Shown here: piece after piece, positions 48,379-61,548 of the stretch
Layout: every line of letters begins with the position of its first letter
How positions within the stretch are numbered: the stretch's first letter is position 1
The notes under the pieces: generated by a model
The model's database searches: none
What the model was told of the DNA's origin: nothing
What the model saw: only the letters and a program-made list of their open reading frames with translations
Origin: Camillea tinctor
Lineage: Eukaryota; Ascomycota; Sordariomycetes; Xylariales; Xylariaceae
NCBI GenBank assembly: GCA_022578605.1
Contig: MU394129.1
Span: 120,976 to 184,975 of the forward strand
Reading direction: 5' to 3'
DNA length: 64,000 nt
Position numbers and translations under genes: made by a program

Positions 48379-49638
48379 GAAGCGTAAGGCGAATAAGGCT
48401 TTCGTCCTTGTTTTGTGTCGGGCTTTGAAAAAGGGATCATAATACCAGATGCAAATTGCGATAGCCAGGAAGAAAACAGAAAATTAAGAAAAAGGCGAAT
48501 GATACCCCAGGGTCAGGATCAGGATCAAAGGAGAAGGATTTCTTTTTTTTTCAGTCGCCTTTTTTTCCGGGTTGTGATGAGTTGAGCAAGCATTGGAGGT
48601 TGATTCGAAGCGGTTTATGGGAATGATACCAGTTACTTACTCTACTTACTCACAGCCGTACGCGGTTCCTTTGTATTGTCATGGTCATCGGGGCTGTAAT
48701 TGTTATGGTGGTGGGTCGTTGGGTTTCGTATCACCAGACAGCATCATTAATAAGGAACAGTCTTTAGTACGAGTATAACGATATAGTAATATTAGTGAAT
48801 AAACGTTTTGCATTAAATATCATCTTTTCTTTTCCAGTATTGTTGGCTAATAGGCTGGAGTTATGACGCAGATATATAACATTGTGCGTGATGGATTATT
48901 CTAAATGGCGAATATTAGCCTAATGTTAAGGGGTAATATGCCTGTATTCAAAAACTAGAATAATTGTTTTAGAATGGCCGTACTAGATCCACCTTCCCAT
49001 TTTGCGAGGGGATCTCCAGCTCTCTATATAGACGGGTAGCTTAGTCCTCCGCCTATAAGATCTTTTAGCCGTTGGCGCGTATTCCAATATTCTAAATATA
49101 CAAAGCATGAGTGTCGACGCCCAACGCCGACCTCCTCCGATGTGTTGGACCTATTATCCATTCTTTCAGTCCTAACCCCTCACTCGCCTTCATTCCTGCA
49201 TGTTGGCATGTTGCTTAGTCGTTGGATATATGTGGACCCGCAGATCGGGGTATCCACATCGTAACACCTAAGAAGTTGTGTAATCTAGGTTATGCGTGCC
49301 CGTAAACTCTTAGGGTGATTTAGTAGGTTTGATCAAAGAACCCAAGATGAAGAGCAGCATGCATGGGAAATTTACTTCTATGGGGAAACTTTTACATAGG
49401 TTACATACTTGACTGGGTTTGGAAGGGAGCAGCCGATTATCAAAGAGCCATCGTCTCTCTCTTTTTTCTATTTTTTTCTTCCTTTTCTTCTTTTTTTTCG
49501 GTAGGAGATATTCACGGGTTGTATATATATTCACTTTTGATAGGCATATAATATAAAGTTTCTTTTCTCATGGTTTAGGATAACAACGAATATATGATAC
49601 TATCTCGAGATGGAGGTAAAAGCCCCCCCTTTTTCCCT

Positions 49639-49640
<2 letters not shown>

Positions 49641-49672
<32 letters not shown>

Positions 49673-49698
49673 TTGGGGGGGGGGGGGGGGCCCCCCCC
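49641..49698. repeat. T31, G16, C8 homopolymer block
   Basis: A run of 31 T (49641-49671), then GTT, 16 G (49675-49690) and 8 C (49691-49698). The G and C runs could pair as a hairpin. Run lengths of this kind are prone to sequencing and assembly error. Confidence 0.85.
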
Positions 49699-52600
49699 GG
49701 GCTTGAAGTGAGTGGTAGAGTATCGCGATGGAATTATAACACCACCCTGATACCCATGAGGTTGTATGTAGGTTATATAGGTTTCTTATACATTGTTCTC
49801 TTCTCTTTTTTTCTGCTTTTTGTAACTTCAATAAACATAGATACGCATATACATATATATACATGCCGATATGTAAAGCAGCGTGTATAGGAGGATAGGG
49901 GAAAGAGAAATTTCCTAGATACATAATGGCCCTGGAAGAGAAAGGGGATAGATAGTCTGATGGAGCTGAGAAGACATTGTTCGAACTAGAAGAAAAAATA
50001 CTTTATTGCTTTCTTGTTTGTATGTTGTCTATTTAAACTCAGCCAACATAACTTAGGTTGTGTTGTTCTCTTACGTTGGAAGAGCTTATTGGGCCGAAAC
50101 TATGTAATCTATGTATCTCATTCTCCTTGCGTGTGGCGATACTGTACTAAAGTGTATAACACAGTCCTGCCCTATCGAATTACTCATAGCCAGCTTGATA
50201 TCTAAGATACATAGGCTAGGTGCTTAAACCAAGCCCTCCCTCCTTGGGTAGATATCTAGGGTAAAAGAGAAGTGCGACTGAGGAAAACCAGGGAAGAGAG
50301 AAGAATCATGTCAGTTAGTTAGGTTATATGATAAATTACGTCCCGGTTCAGTACACATATCTCAGGGGCTGTACTTAATGTAGCTCAGGTATCTCTCAAA
50401 ATCTCTTTCCCAACACAACTTGGCTAACCTCCTTACTCAACCCCCCTTTTTTCCGATCATGCAAACTTGCTAGTAAAACGAGGATGCACGACACACTATC
50501 TATCTATCTATTTACATCCCTTATTCAACCCAGCTAACAACGAGTACCTAACTAATTAGATAACTAAGGCAAGGAAGTAACCTAGTATGTTTATGATTTG
50601 AATAAACAGACATACAACCCGAACCCAGCTCCGGCTAGAAAGGGGGGAGAGGGAAGGTGGGGAAGATAAGAAAGCTCCCAACGCAATCATTTCTTTCCAG
50701 GCCACCGCCGCTTCGTATGTGCATACAAGTGAGGTAAGGTTGGGTAGCACGGGATAAGCTAAGGCTAAGGGTGAGGGTAGGGGAAGTGAGAAGCCAGGCC
50801 GCGGGAGGAATTGCATTCCATCTCATGCCATTGACCGGAGGCGAGGCAAGGTGAAAGGAGAGAGAAGGGGGGGCAAGGAGGGTAAACGGCTCTTATCTCT
50901 TCTGTGCCTCTTTGCAGTTTGCGCCATATGTAGGAACGTTAGGGAGGACAATATATGTATTTCCTCTCGTTTAAACGCCTCGATTCGGAGCTGTGCCTCG
51001 CGGTTGCTTCCCTTGCTTTATACAACCAACAACCCCCCCTTCGCTCCCCCAATAAACCAAACTAGCAGACTTTTATATCATTCGTGTAGATAGACAGATA
51101 AGTAGTATAGCCATTCTAGATCTATAATCATCATCATCATCACCGTATAACCGCCACCGATCCTTCGATCCTACCTACCCAGGAACTAGCGTCCGCCCCC
51201 TTTTTCCATTCCCATTCCCATTCCTCTTTTCTTCTTTTTATCTTGTCGCCCAAGCTGAAGAGAGCACTACCAAAAAAAGGGGGGGAAGAAAAGAGAACAA
51301 AAATGAACAGGAGGACATGAAGCCAGCATAAGCTATGCCCACAGTTTAATATGCCATACCTCAACCTACGCCTACTCAATCCGGGGTATGTGGCTTAATC
51401 CCAGTCCACCAGTCTCGTAACGTAAACAGAGTTCCCAAGCGTGCGACGAAAGAAAACAAAAGCAAAACCATAAACTTTCAAACACCCCGCTTTTGCCGAG
51501 GCTTTTCTTCTTTTTTCTTGGTCAACGGGGCGTCTGTAGGCGTATTATGACATGAGAATTGGCTTTTTTGACTTGCATGGCGGGTTTCGCCTTAAAACCT
51601 AATGCTAGTATGTAAGTAGGTAAGTAGTGTACATACTTAAACTATGTATCTACCACCTACGTGATATATCACGCGATACTGATCCACGAACATGACAAGC
51701 AGATAGATAGATAGCCGATCTTGTCTGGTAGGTAAGTATCTATCTGGGTAAGGGTAACTTACTAGTAGGTCAGAGTATTACCACAGCTAATACGGAGAGA
51801 TGAAATACCCGACCTAGGTAGTAGTAGGATAGGGAATACATAGTGCTGTTTGTGTGTTTGTGTGTTTGCGCCTGGGCATGTGGCCTATGAACTTACCTAA
51901 AATCATCCTAATATCAAAGAAAAGTAGCAAAAAAAAAAAGACCCCAAAAATTCTCGTATCCCACCATGCGCTAGCAGACTGGCTATATAAACCCCCCCAC
52001 TAAAAAAATTGACCTGCCATGTGTTTGTTGTATGTAGATGCAAAGGCGCAGAATCCATACCTAGCACATACATACATACGATAAGCGTTGTATAGAAAAA
52101 GAGAAAAAAAGGAAAGGTCAAGTCTCGGAGGGAGCCGTAGCCGGGTATGTAGGATGGATCGGTGAGGTGTGGAGACCAAAACCGGACCAGACCAGACGGA
52201 AATCAAGCAAGCATTACCAGTCTAAAGAAAAGAATAAGTTTTACCTATTATTTATTATCATTATCCCATTGTATGGACAAATCCACGATCTAATATTATG
52301 GAGCGAGGATTGCCTGCCATGTAGACTAGTTAGAGATTAAACCAACAGCCTCACCATCTCGACCTTCTCTTCTAGGACTGGTAGGCGGACAATAACCATA
52401 TGCGGAGGTCCAAATAGCGCTACCTAGATAATCAGTACCAACACTTTGAACACTAAGTTAGAATCTAGCAGGTAAAGTTGAGGCGCTCGTTCCGTTCCAT
52501 GCCGTCGCTATGCGATGAGATCAGTTGAGTTTAGTTCAGCCGCTTGAGGAATGGAAAGGGGGGGAGGGGAGGATTGTCAGAAAAACAAGCCTTCGGGTTC

Positions 52601-52957
52601 ATCGATCTATACTATCTGGGCAGGCAGTCAAGAGAAGCACCGTCGTTCTAGAAAAGCCTACCTGCCTGCCCAGGCCTCGGCACGATGTAACGATGTCCCC
52701 ATGGTGGTGGTGGTACACTTACTATCCTATCTGATTCTTTCTCAGCGCTTAGCGATCCGTCATATCATAAATTATTTATACTACCTCAATTAGACAATTC
52801 ACTCAGGCTGACAATTCGCCTGAGCGAACTTGCATGCGTCTCACCTGAGCTGACTGTTTGTTGCAGAGAGGAGGGTGAGCCACTTAGATAACTCATTCAC
52901 CCTCAATCACTTCAGTCGAGACAGTTTCCTGTGACGTTGCACTGCCAGAGTACACAC

Positions 52958-52973
52958 ACTAACCTAGGTTAGT
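52958..52973. repeat. Perfect 16-base palindrome with ACCTAGGT core
   Basis: ACTAACCTAGGTTAGT is self-complementary throughout. The same AACCTAGGTT or TACCTAGGTA core recurs in many intergenic places of the window. Confidence 0.9.
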
Positions 52974-53805
52974 ATGATTCTCTCTACAACAGCGGGACAC
53001 CACTCGGACCCGTATGTATAGTACCTAGGCCAGCCCGCTAGGCAAGTTGCTCAGTGTGGAGATCTCTCTCTCAAGAATGGAAAACGAAAAAACAAAAACA
53101 AAAAAAAGACCGAGCACAAGGCAAGCTCCATAGATTGCCCGGCCCCAGGAAAAAAAGAGGCCGGGGGATCCCAAGCCATGCCGTTATCTTAGGGTCGGAC
53201 CATAGCTTGCCATTCGCGGGATTCCCAAAGTACACTAAGGTCGTAGTGTAAAAGCATGATAATGTAGAAAACTCATTACACTCGAGAAGTAACCAACCAC
53301 ACGACTCGTGATACTTTGGTTTTTCTTTTGGTCCTTTTCCGTTTTTCAAATCTAGTTTGCTTGGGGATTATATTGTCGGGATGGTCCATGTAATTGATTG
53401 GATATGAATCACCTCAAACCGACAGGACGGCATTTATCCTGGTGGAACAGATTAACCGTCGATCTTGGTTTGGTCGGGAGGGCAATGCGACATCGAATTG
53501 GGTAAATCGAAAAGTCCAAGCTTTGCGAAACGACGATCAAGGGACTCGACTTCTTATCCGGGGAGAGCACAGAAACAGGTTGTAAATGGAGACACCAAAG
53601 CATTGATGAAGGGGACAATTGATTATCCTCCCCCATACACGCTTTGCTCGCCTGCCCGATATGGAACTGGATCGCCGGGGTCTTGTGAGCCTATCGGCCG
53701 GACCAGACTCAATTATCAATAGGTGATTCCATGTCCTGTCCAAAATCCTCGCTTGCATACACCAACAACCCCTGTAATAGTTTCACTGCTTATCTCTGTT
53801 AGTGG

Positions 53806-53946
53806 CAATCTCGGCCTAGAGCATACAATTGAACCCTCCATGCCATTCGATACGGGGGCTGGTGCTGGTACTGTGGATGAGGAAGTACAGAAGGACATGC
53901 GAGCTCGAGTCGGACGATGGCGCGCACTATGGGAGATAATAGCTCA
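53806..53946 (+). pseudogene. Coding-like island upstream of OPT gene
   Basis: A 47-codon stretch, bounded by an acceptor-like TCTGTTAG and a donor-like CAG/GTACGA, reads as ordinary protein (GNLGLEHTIEPSMPFDTG, VGRWRALWEIIAQ). No start codon exon or continuation could be joined with confidence. It may be an exon of an undetected gene, a gene fragment or a leader exon of the OPT gene. No family is recognised. Confidence 0.25.
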
Positions 53947-54093
53947 GGTACGACCGTATATTAAGAATGTTTGCTCCCCCTCCCCCTCCCCCCACCCCAC
54001 GTAGTCACTTGGTCTCCGTCTCGTCCCTACAAAAACCTTTCGCAAACTTGAGGTCGTGGTGTAGGCATCATCTTTGACCAAGCATCTGTAATT

Positions 54094-56409
54094 ATGGCTT
54101 CGACTGAGGTGCGCGAGGCCGACACCGCCGACCGCGCGGTCGAGTCGCCGGTGAATGAGAAAGAGCTCAGTGAGAAGACCGAGGGTGTGAAGATTGACGA
54201 TGAGGAGGTCGACGAGGTCCTGGACCTCTATATTCCTCTGAAGATGGACCCGAATCTCCCCGTGGAAAGAAATCCCTTGACAATCCGCGCCGTCATTGTG
54301 GGTATTTGTCTCGGGTGTCTGGTTAACGCCTCCAACTTGTATCTTGGTAAGTTAACGCCTTCTCCCTTCTGCAGAAGCAGAAGCAGAAGCAGTAGCACTT
54401 GTAGTCAGCCATCGAGGGACAGAGTTCGTTAACGAATTTTCCTAGGTCTCAAAACCGGTTTCACCTTTTCGGCCTCCATGTTTGGTGCCATCTTTGGCTA
54501 CGGTATCATCAAGTCCATGTCCAAGACGAATATTCCCATCATCGGCGGCATGTTTGGACCCCAAGAAAACAGTATCATCCAGGCTGCTGCTACTGGTGCC
54601 GGGGGTATCGCCGGAATTTTCGTTGCCGGTATCCCGGCCATGTACCAGCTCAAGGCTATCGAGGGTAACCCCAAGGAGGACTTTGGCTCCATCATCACCA
54701 TCACACTTGTCTGCTCGTTCTTTGGCATCTTTTTCGTTACACCTTTGAGAAAATTCTTTATCATCCAGGTTGCCCGAGAACTCAAGCTTCTATTCCCCAC
54801 GCCTACAGCCGTGGCTCTTACCATCCGATCTATGCATTCCGGTGCAGCAGGTGCCAGAGAGGCCCTCAGCAAACTCAAGGCACTCGGTGTGGCTTTTTCG
54901 GCTGCTCTGATTCAAAGAGTAGCATCCTATTACGCCGTGGGTATTCTTTACGACTGGCACGTGTTCACTTGGATCCACATCTGGAGCGGTTACACGAGCT
55001 GGGCCATGAACATCGAATCCTGGGGTTGGTGGTTTGAGTGGACACCCGCCTTCATCGGCAGCGGCATGCTTATCGGCATGAACTCGGCGCTGTCCTTGTT
55101 CGGCGGTGCGGTTCTCGCCTGGGCTATCATTGGCCCTGTGCTCGTACACTATGGCACGTGTGTCGGCATCCAGCAAGTCGAGGACGACCCGCGATGGGCA
55201 GATTACTACAGCTTTGCATCCCTCAGCAATCTCGGACACTCGACTCCTTCGCCAAGATACTGGCTGCTTTGGCCCGGTGTCATGATCATGGTCTGCACCT
55301 CCATCGCCGAGCTCTTTGTGCAATACAAGGTTATCGGGTATGCCTGCAAGTCGGTGTGGCACAAATCTTGTGTGGGCATCAACAACATTATCGAGAAGGC
55401 AGGACAGCGTTCCAACTATTTCTCCCGTGTCGCTGCCACCGAGCTTAAGGCTGCCGAGAACATCGTCGAGGATCCGGCTAAGCCAGAGGACCAGGTCCCG
55501 CTGTGGCTATGGTCGGGCGGTCTTGTTCTCAGCATCGTCGCGGGTATACTAATTTTCGAGTACCAGTGGGGAATGAACCCGGGACTGACCATCCTGGCCT
55601 GTGTGCTTGGTTTCCTATTCTCGTTCCTGGCTATCCAGATCGGAGCCGTGACCGATCAGACCCCTCTTACGGCGGCTTCCAAGGCCAGTCAACTGGTGTT
55701 CGGCGCTGCGACCAAGAACCACGGCTATACTATCAAGGAGGCGCAAAAGCTCAACTTGGTAGCTGGAGGGTTGGCCTCGGGAGCTGCTGATGTTGCTAAT
55801 GCGTTGACGAGCGATTTCCGTACCGGATTCCTGCTCAGTACGCCCCCGATCAAGCAATGGCATGCTCAACTGATGGGCACACTTGTGTCGGTGTTCCTAG
55901 CACCCGGCATGTTTGTCCTCTTTACATCGGCGTACCCTTGCATTCTCGACTCGGAGGCCAAGCACTGCCCGTTTGCCGTCCCGTCCGTGTCAGCATGGGC
56001 GGCAGTGGCTCAGGCAGTTACGGACCCGGCGGTGCAGATCCCGCTCACCTCGGGTATCTTTTCCATCGTCATGGGGGTCTTCTGTGTCGGGCAGGTCCTC
56101 TTCCGGCACTTTTACCTTGTGGGAGAGCGTGAGAAGTACCGTCAGTATCTCCCCAACTGGGGTGCGATCGCGCTGTCTTTCGTGCTGCCCAATCCCGTGT
56201 TTACGACAGCGTCCATGTTCGGAGCTCTGGTGGCGCTAGCATGGAAGAAGTGGAAGCTCTCGTCTTTCGACCTATATGGTTACGCTGTTGCAGCTGGTCT
56301 TATTGCGGGAGAGGGTCTTGGTGGTGTTATTGGTGCGGCCCTCGAGATCGGTGGTGTCTCGGGCGATGTACTCGGCACCACGGCGGGATGTCCAGCAGGT
56401 TACTGCTAG
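54094..56409 (+). CDS. Oligopeptide transporter, OPT family (YSL-like)
   Basis: Two exons, 54094-54346 and 54446-56409, with a 99-base intron holding GCAGAA repeats; 738 residues. About 60 acidic N-terminal residues precede the first membrane segment. The conserved OPT start [48 protein letters not shown] crosses the intron. Many hydrophobic segments follow, in line with the roughly 14 to 16 expected, including [20 protein letters not shown] and [22 protein letters not shown], both typical of the YSL branch. The protein should be a proton-coupled plasma- or vacuolar-membrane importer of small peptides or metal chelates; the substrate cannot be read from sequence. The start ATG is followed by a 9-base CTGGTCAAG triplet repeat just after the stop codon at the far end (56415-56440), in non-coding DNA. 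Confidence 0.92.
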
Positions 56410-57832
56410 AGAAGCTGGTCAAGCTGGTCAAGCTGGTCCCGTGCAGTGTGTTTCTCTGGGGGGTTTATTTGCCTATTCAGGCAACTATACGTGAGCAAGA
56501 CAACAGAAGATACTTAGGTTATATAGACCTAGTATTATGATACCAAAACTAATAATGAAGATAAATAATCCACCGTATCCTGCAAAGTGCACTTGTGTAT
56601 GTGTATATGTAATTTGTGTAATATGATATTGTGATATCTGATGTTCATGTAGTAGTAGTAAGTAGGGAGGTGGTAGAATAAGGTGAGGTTTGTACCTTAG
56701 GTAAGAACTTGGAGTTGTAAGAAGGTTGGTTTTGTGAGATTTTAATGCTTATAAATGTTTTCCCCCTTACCTACATTCCTAGGTACTTGGTACATTGGAT
56801 TGGTACGTTGGATTACACATTTCGAGGAAACCACCTGCTATAACCAGAGAAAAAGGCATGTGCCAAGCCTAAAGGCAAGGTATCTTTTTGCTAAAAGACG
56901 AGCGGTTGCGATCGCGATCTCACATAGTGCTTACCTAGGTACCTCCAGCTTGTAAAAAAGTTACCTTGTTGCTGTTGCTGTTGCTTATTAGTCCCTAATG
57001 CGAAAGCTTGGCAACTTAGGTACCTTACTAGCTTACCTAACCCGCTGCCTTGACGTCCCCTCAGGTTACCTACATGATCTACGCTGGGTACCTACATAAG
57101 CTAAGGCCCCTAGTCCCTGCCCCCCAAACCATGCCTATCCAGCCTAGCATAGGCAGCTACCTACTAGGTTTCTAATGTGTCCCTAAGCTACTCCGCTTTA
57201 AACCTGATCTTACATCGTACCTACGTACTGTTTACAATCGTTGCTAAAGCAAGATGCTATAAAACAAATTATACATTGCAGCACAACATTGGTTAAGTAG
57301 TGTCTGTTCAACAGTAGACAGTTTCTTTGCATAACCGTGCATAAATGGTCTTAGTAAAAGCGGCAGATGCGCTAAGCCCAATTTGTCGGGAGGACAAGGT
57401 CAAGGTACATAAGTATGTAAGCTGCTAGTGGGACACGGACACCCGCTTTTCTTTTTTTGACGCGACCATTATTCTTACTTCCCTACTTATAACTTATCAC
57501 TACCAAGAGAGGAAAAAAAAGCAAAAGTAAAATAAAAATAAAATAAAAAGAAAAGCAAAGCAAATATCCCGCTCCGTTCCGCTCCTCTCTTTCCTCTCCG
57601 CTCTCTTTTACAATTCCATATTCCATCCTTTATGAATACCACTTACATCGTCAAACCCGCAAACCAACCCATTCAATTCACGACAAAAACTAAAGAAAGG
57701 AGAAGAAAATAACACCTTTTTTTTCTTCTCTCTGTCTCTTTGCCATGCCAATTAATATTGGCAGCATAGAAACATGTTGATTAGGTCCATGTTAGCGAGG
57801 GATAATCACCCGAATCAGCTTCAATCCCAGCC
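56410..57832. other. Intergenic
   Basis: About 1.4 kb. CTGGTCAAG-type repeats lie just after the OPT stop. Several ACCTAGGT sites occur (56778, 56931). The last 350 bases are A- and CT-rich leader of the next gene. No other gene seen. Confidence 0.5.
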
Positions 57833-59942
57833 ATGGCGCCCATTCAGAATACCTTTTCCATAATTCCCAATGCGATATCGGCCAACCCCGCCGATTCACG
57901 GCCAAGCAAACGACCTATGACTACAAAACAAGCTAAAAAGGCGTACAGAGAAGCGAACAAGGGCCCCAAGCTGTCCAAGGCCGAGCGGAGACGTCAGGAA
58001 TTGTTTGAGCAGGATCGCATTCGCAAGGAGTTTGAGAAGGAAAGGAACCAGGCACGCGCCAGGGCTGCGCGAGACAAGAAGAAGGAGAAAGAGGAACAGG
58101 AGCGTGCCGAGAGGAAGAAGAAAGGCCTGCCCCTCGTCGAGGTGCGCGCATCTCAGGACACCATCGCTCGATTTATCCGGACCACCGCAAAGACGAAAAC
58201 AGAAACCAAGGCAGACGAGCAACATGTCCCCGAACCACCCACGCCAGCAGCTGAACAGGACGACGATGACTCTGACACCTGTTCCTCTGCCACAGCCGAG
58301 GAACAACCTGAGCCTCCAGCGAAAAGGCAAAAAACCGAAAACCCAAAGCAGGACGAAGAAGTCAGGAAGTCATCATCTCCATCACCATCACTGCCACCAC
58401 CGTCAATAAACGCAATAAAACAAGCGTACAAAGATGGCCAAAAGGAGTATTTGCCAGCAGTGAAAGGCATTGCCAAACTAATAGCAGAGAAGGCCGAGAA
58501 AGAAAATATAAGCCATCCCTACGAGGAGCAAAGGGCAGTGGATAAGCCTGGAAAGATCGAAAAGCCCAAGACCTCCTCTTACGTTGAAGCTAAGAAGAAA
58601 GCATCAGCTGAGGCACAACCACCGACAGTCAAGAAGAACAAGACACGCTCAACCCCAACTCCAACAACAACTCCTCAGCCGCTCCGAGATATTTCCACTG
58701 AAGCAATCAACGCAAGAAGTGTTGAAAAGCCCGGAGAACCAGCTGCTGCTGAAATTCCCCAGAAGCCCCAGACCTCCGCCCCTACTTCTCAAGTTTTCCG
58801 GCATCCCAAGACGTCTATGCTTCCACCCCCTCTTCCACCAAAATTTAAATCCCCGAAGCCCACTCCATCCGGAGGATCAAGGGCACCTCGGTTTCTAAAA
58901 CCAACCCCTAAACCCCAAACTACCGCTGAGTCTTCCTTAAGTAGGCAAGATAGCCTTCCGCCATCGAGCACCCAGTTATTCATGTTCAACCATTTGGATG
59001 ACTTTTTCCCAAGCCCATCTCAGGAAGTAAGGGAACTGTTTGATGAGCCGAAAATCAGTCCAGCGAAGCCCCAAAACCAATCGGATATTTTCGACATTCC
59101 GTTCTTCTCCACGCAAGACTTCTGTCTCTCGTCCCAGGACGTGAAAGATATAGAAGATGAACCCTCTTTGTCTCTACCGAAAGACAAAGTAGCAAGAAGT
59201 ACTCCAAATCTTCCTGGAAATGTGTTCGATAGCAGCAATACGGAACTTCATACGCCTACTGCATCCAAAGCTCCTCGCAAGCCTACCCCAAGGCTAATCA
59301 AGTATTCGGACCCTATTGATGATGATTTCTCGAACCTCAAGTTGCAACCAAAACCCAAACAAAATCCGGATAAATTAGCTCCAACCCGGCCCTCCATGAG
59401 GCACATCCAACCTCCCCATTCCTCTGGCACGAGACGTCCGATTCTACCTTCCCCTCAAACAAGGAGAGGTCAAGATCATAATTTGGCCACTAGTAGCAAA
59501 AGCAATCTTACGAACTCGGTTACAAAGCCGTCATCTACCCCTAAACAACAAGGTAACATACTACCAAATACCGGGGCCGCTTCCCACCAAACGTCTACAC
59601 CTAGTTCGGGGAAGGTTCGGCAGCCCTCAAGTAATGAAAACTCCTCGGCAGCTCCACGGCCATCTCCGAAGCCATTCCTCGTAGCCTACAACCCCGAGAT
59701 GCGTTACAAGTACGCCATGGAAAGGAGAAAGACGAGCGCCTGGGAAGACGCCAAGGCCCGGCGCCGCGCACAAGAGGAACTAGACCAACTTCAAGCATTG
59801 GAAGACGCTCGATTACTCGAGCTGCTAGCCGACACCGGGGAGGATAACAACGAGCAGGCGAAGGAGGAAAGTGCCCAGCAGGCAGATGAACGAGTTACGG
59901 ACCCGGTAAGCAGCGCTCCACCGCTAGGCCAGAGTCAGGAGC

Positions 59943-59992
<50 letters not shown>

Positions 59993-60274
59993 CTACAACC
60001 CCCGACGGCTAAGGCGGACCCACAACCACCGAAACAACAACAAGGAATAATCACGACGAACAGCAACACGACAACGAGAAATGACAACAGGAAAAACGAT
60101 AAAGTCCGCACGCAGAAACAGAGCTCCTACGAGCAGATGCTGGAGCTGCTGAAGAAAGCACAGAGCCCGAAACACGGTCAGAAACAGGAAGAGAGACAGG
60201 GACAGAGGGACGCGTCGCCCGAGACAGACTACGACGACGCGTGGGATGATGATGATTTGTGCGATATTTTGTAG
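57833..60274 (+). CDS. Conserved fungal charged protein, probably nuclear; glutamine-rich
   Basis: An uninterrupted frame of 813 residues from an ATG in good context (GCCATGGCG). The first 100 residues are Lys/Arg/Glu-rich and coiled-coil-like (KLSKAERRRQELFEQDRIRKEFEKER). At about 104-115 lies SQDTIARFIR, which loosely resembles a PCNA-interacting box (Q-x-x-I-x-x-F). The middle is disordered, Pro/Ser-rich. Two short conserved-looking motifs are FNHLDDFFPSPSQEVREL (about 385-402) and PFFSTQDFCLSSQDVKDIE (about 423-441). Residues near 640-670 form a second charged helix (MRYKYAMERRKTSAWEDAKARRRAQEEL). Seventeen glutamines all coded by CAA follow, and the tail is acidic (DYDDAWDDDDLCDIL). I recall this architecture only as an unnamed Pezizomycotina protein; function unknown. 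Confidence 0.8.
59942..59992 (+). repeat. (CAA)17 polyglutamine-coding repeat
   Basis: Seventeen uninterrupted CAA codons inside the 57833-60274 gene, followed by CTA CAA. Uniform codon use implies recent slippage rather than old selection for glutamine. Confidence 0.97.
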
Positions 60275-60790
60275 GAGGTCCTTTTCTCTGCCGAGTTTCA
60301 AGATTTGGAATGGGATTGGGGGCTAGGGGCTGAAATTAGGATGGGGGATATTTTACCTACCGAATCTTATTTCCCTTCCCTTTCCGTCTTGGACAACGAA
60401 ATGCATCTGAAACTGAACTGGATTGACACACTCGGGGACTATATGGCGACGTATATTATCGAGATGGAATGTCTAGGTGTTACCGTTTAGCAGGTTATAT
60501 ATATCCACGTACCGATAACAAATAGTACACTACAATAGCATACCGAGTATATATTATAGAGAAAGAATCGATGATATCTAAGAAGACCGGGGTTTGAAAA
60601 GGAAAATGCAATACTAGTGACTACCATATATACCCCCCCTTTTTTTCATCCATCGATCAGTCTCTCTATCTATTCGTGTCTATAATATATACTTTACTCT
60701 ACCTGCCTACCTAACCTTATGTAGTTACCCATCTCTCACCCACGACTTCTTAAGGTACCATCCATCCACACCTTTGCAAACACCCTTACA
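60275..60790. other. Transition zone between last gene and A+T block
   Basis: Normal-composition 3' sequence with CT-rich patches. Composition changes abruptly at about 60791. The 61-codon frame at 60305-60490 is not credible. Confidence 0.5.
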
Positions 60791-61548
60791 TTAAAAACAT
60801 TAAAATGTATAATAAACCATTAAAATACCACAACTTTAATAATATATAAAAATTTTTAAAAAAAAAATAGTAAAAATAAAATAAATATATAATAAAAATG
60901 CCTTTTTTTTAATTAATTTATATATTTAATTAAAGCTTAAATAATATAATTAAAATGTATACATATTAATAAATATATTATAAGCTTATTTAACTTTTTA
61001 TTATTAAATTTTTTATTTAATTTACTATTTAATTTTTTATTTAATTTTAATTTATTTTTAGTTTTAAAAGCTATAAATTATTTTTTAATAATTTTTTTAT
61101 ATATAGTTTAAATTTAAATTAATTTTATAAACGTTTTATTAAAATTAAGGACTTTTTTGCGCTTTTTTTTTACTTAGCGCTTTATTTTTAATTTAAAACT
61201 TTTTAACTTTTTTTTATAAAAAAAATGCTTAGTTTTTTTTTTAAAAAAGCTTTAATAATTAATTTAAATATAATTTTTAATTAAAAAATGCAAAATTTAT
61301 TAAAATTTTTAATTTAGCAGCTAATTATTAATATTAAAAAAAAAGTTATATTTTAAAGGTTTAATTATAGTTTTATATTTATTATTTTTATTACATTTTA
61401 AATTTTTAAATATTTTAAAGCTTTTTTATAATTAATAAACTAGTTTTTTAATGTAATTACTATATATTAAAAGGTGCATAGCACTTTATATAAATAAAAT
61501 AAAATAAGGATTAATATTAGTACTAGTAAATAAAATAAAAAAATAGTA

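Larger units (their letters stand above)
48379..54093. other. Longest gene-sparse region
   Basis: About 5.7 kb without a supported gene. It contains a homopolymer block (49641-49698), AG/CT-rich tracts around 50640-50900 and 51180-51300, a 16-base ACCTAGGT-type palindrome (52958-52973) and a coding-like island at 53806-53946. No frame over 118 codons exists and none shows domain sequence. Confidence 0.5.
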
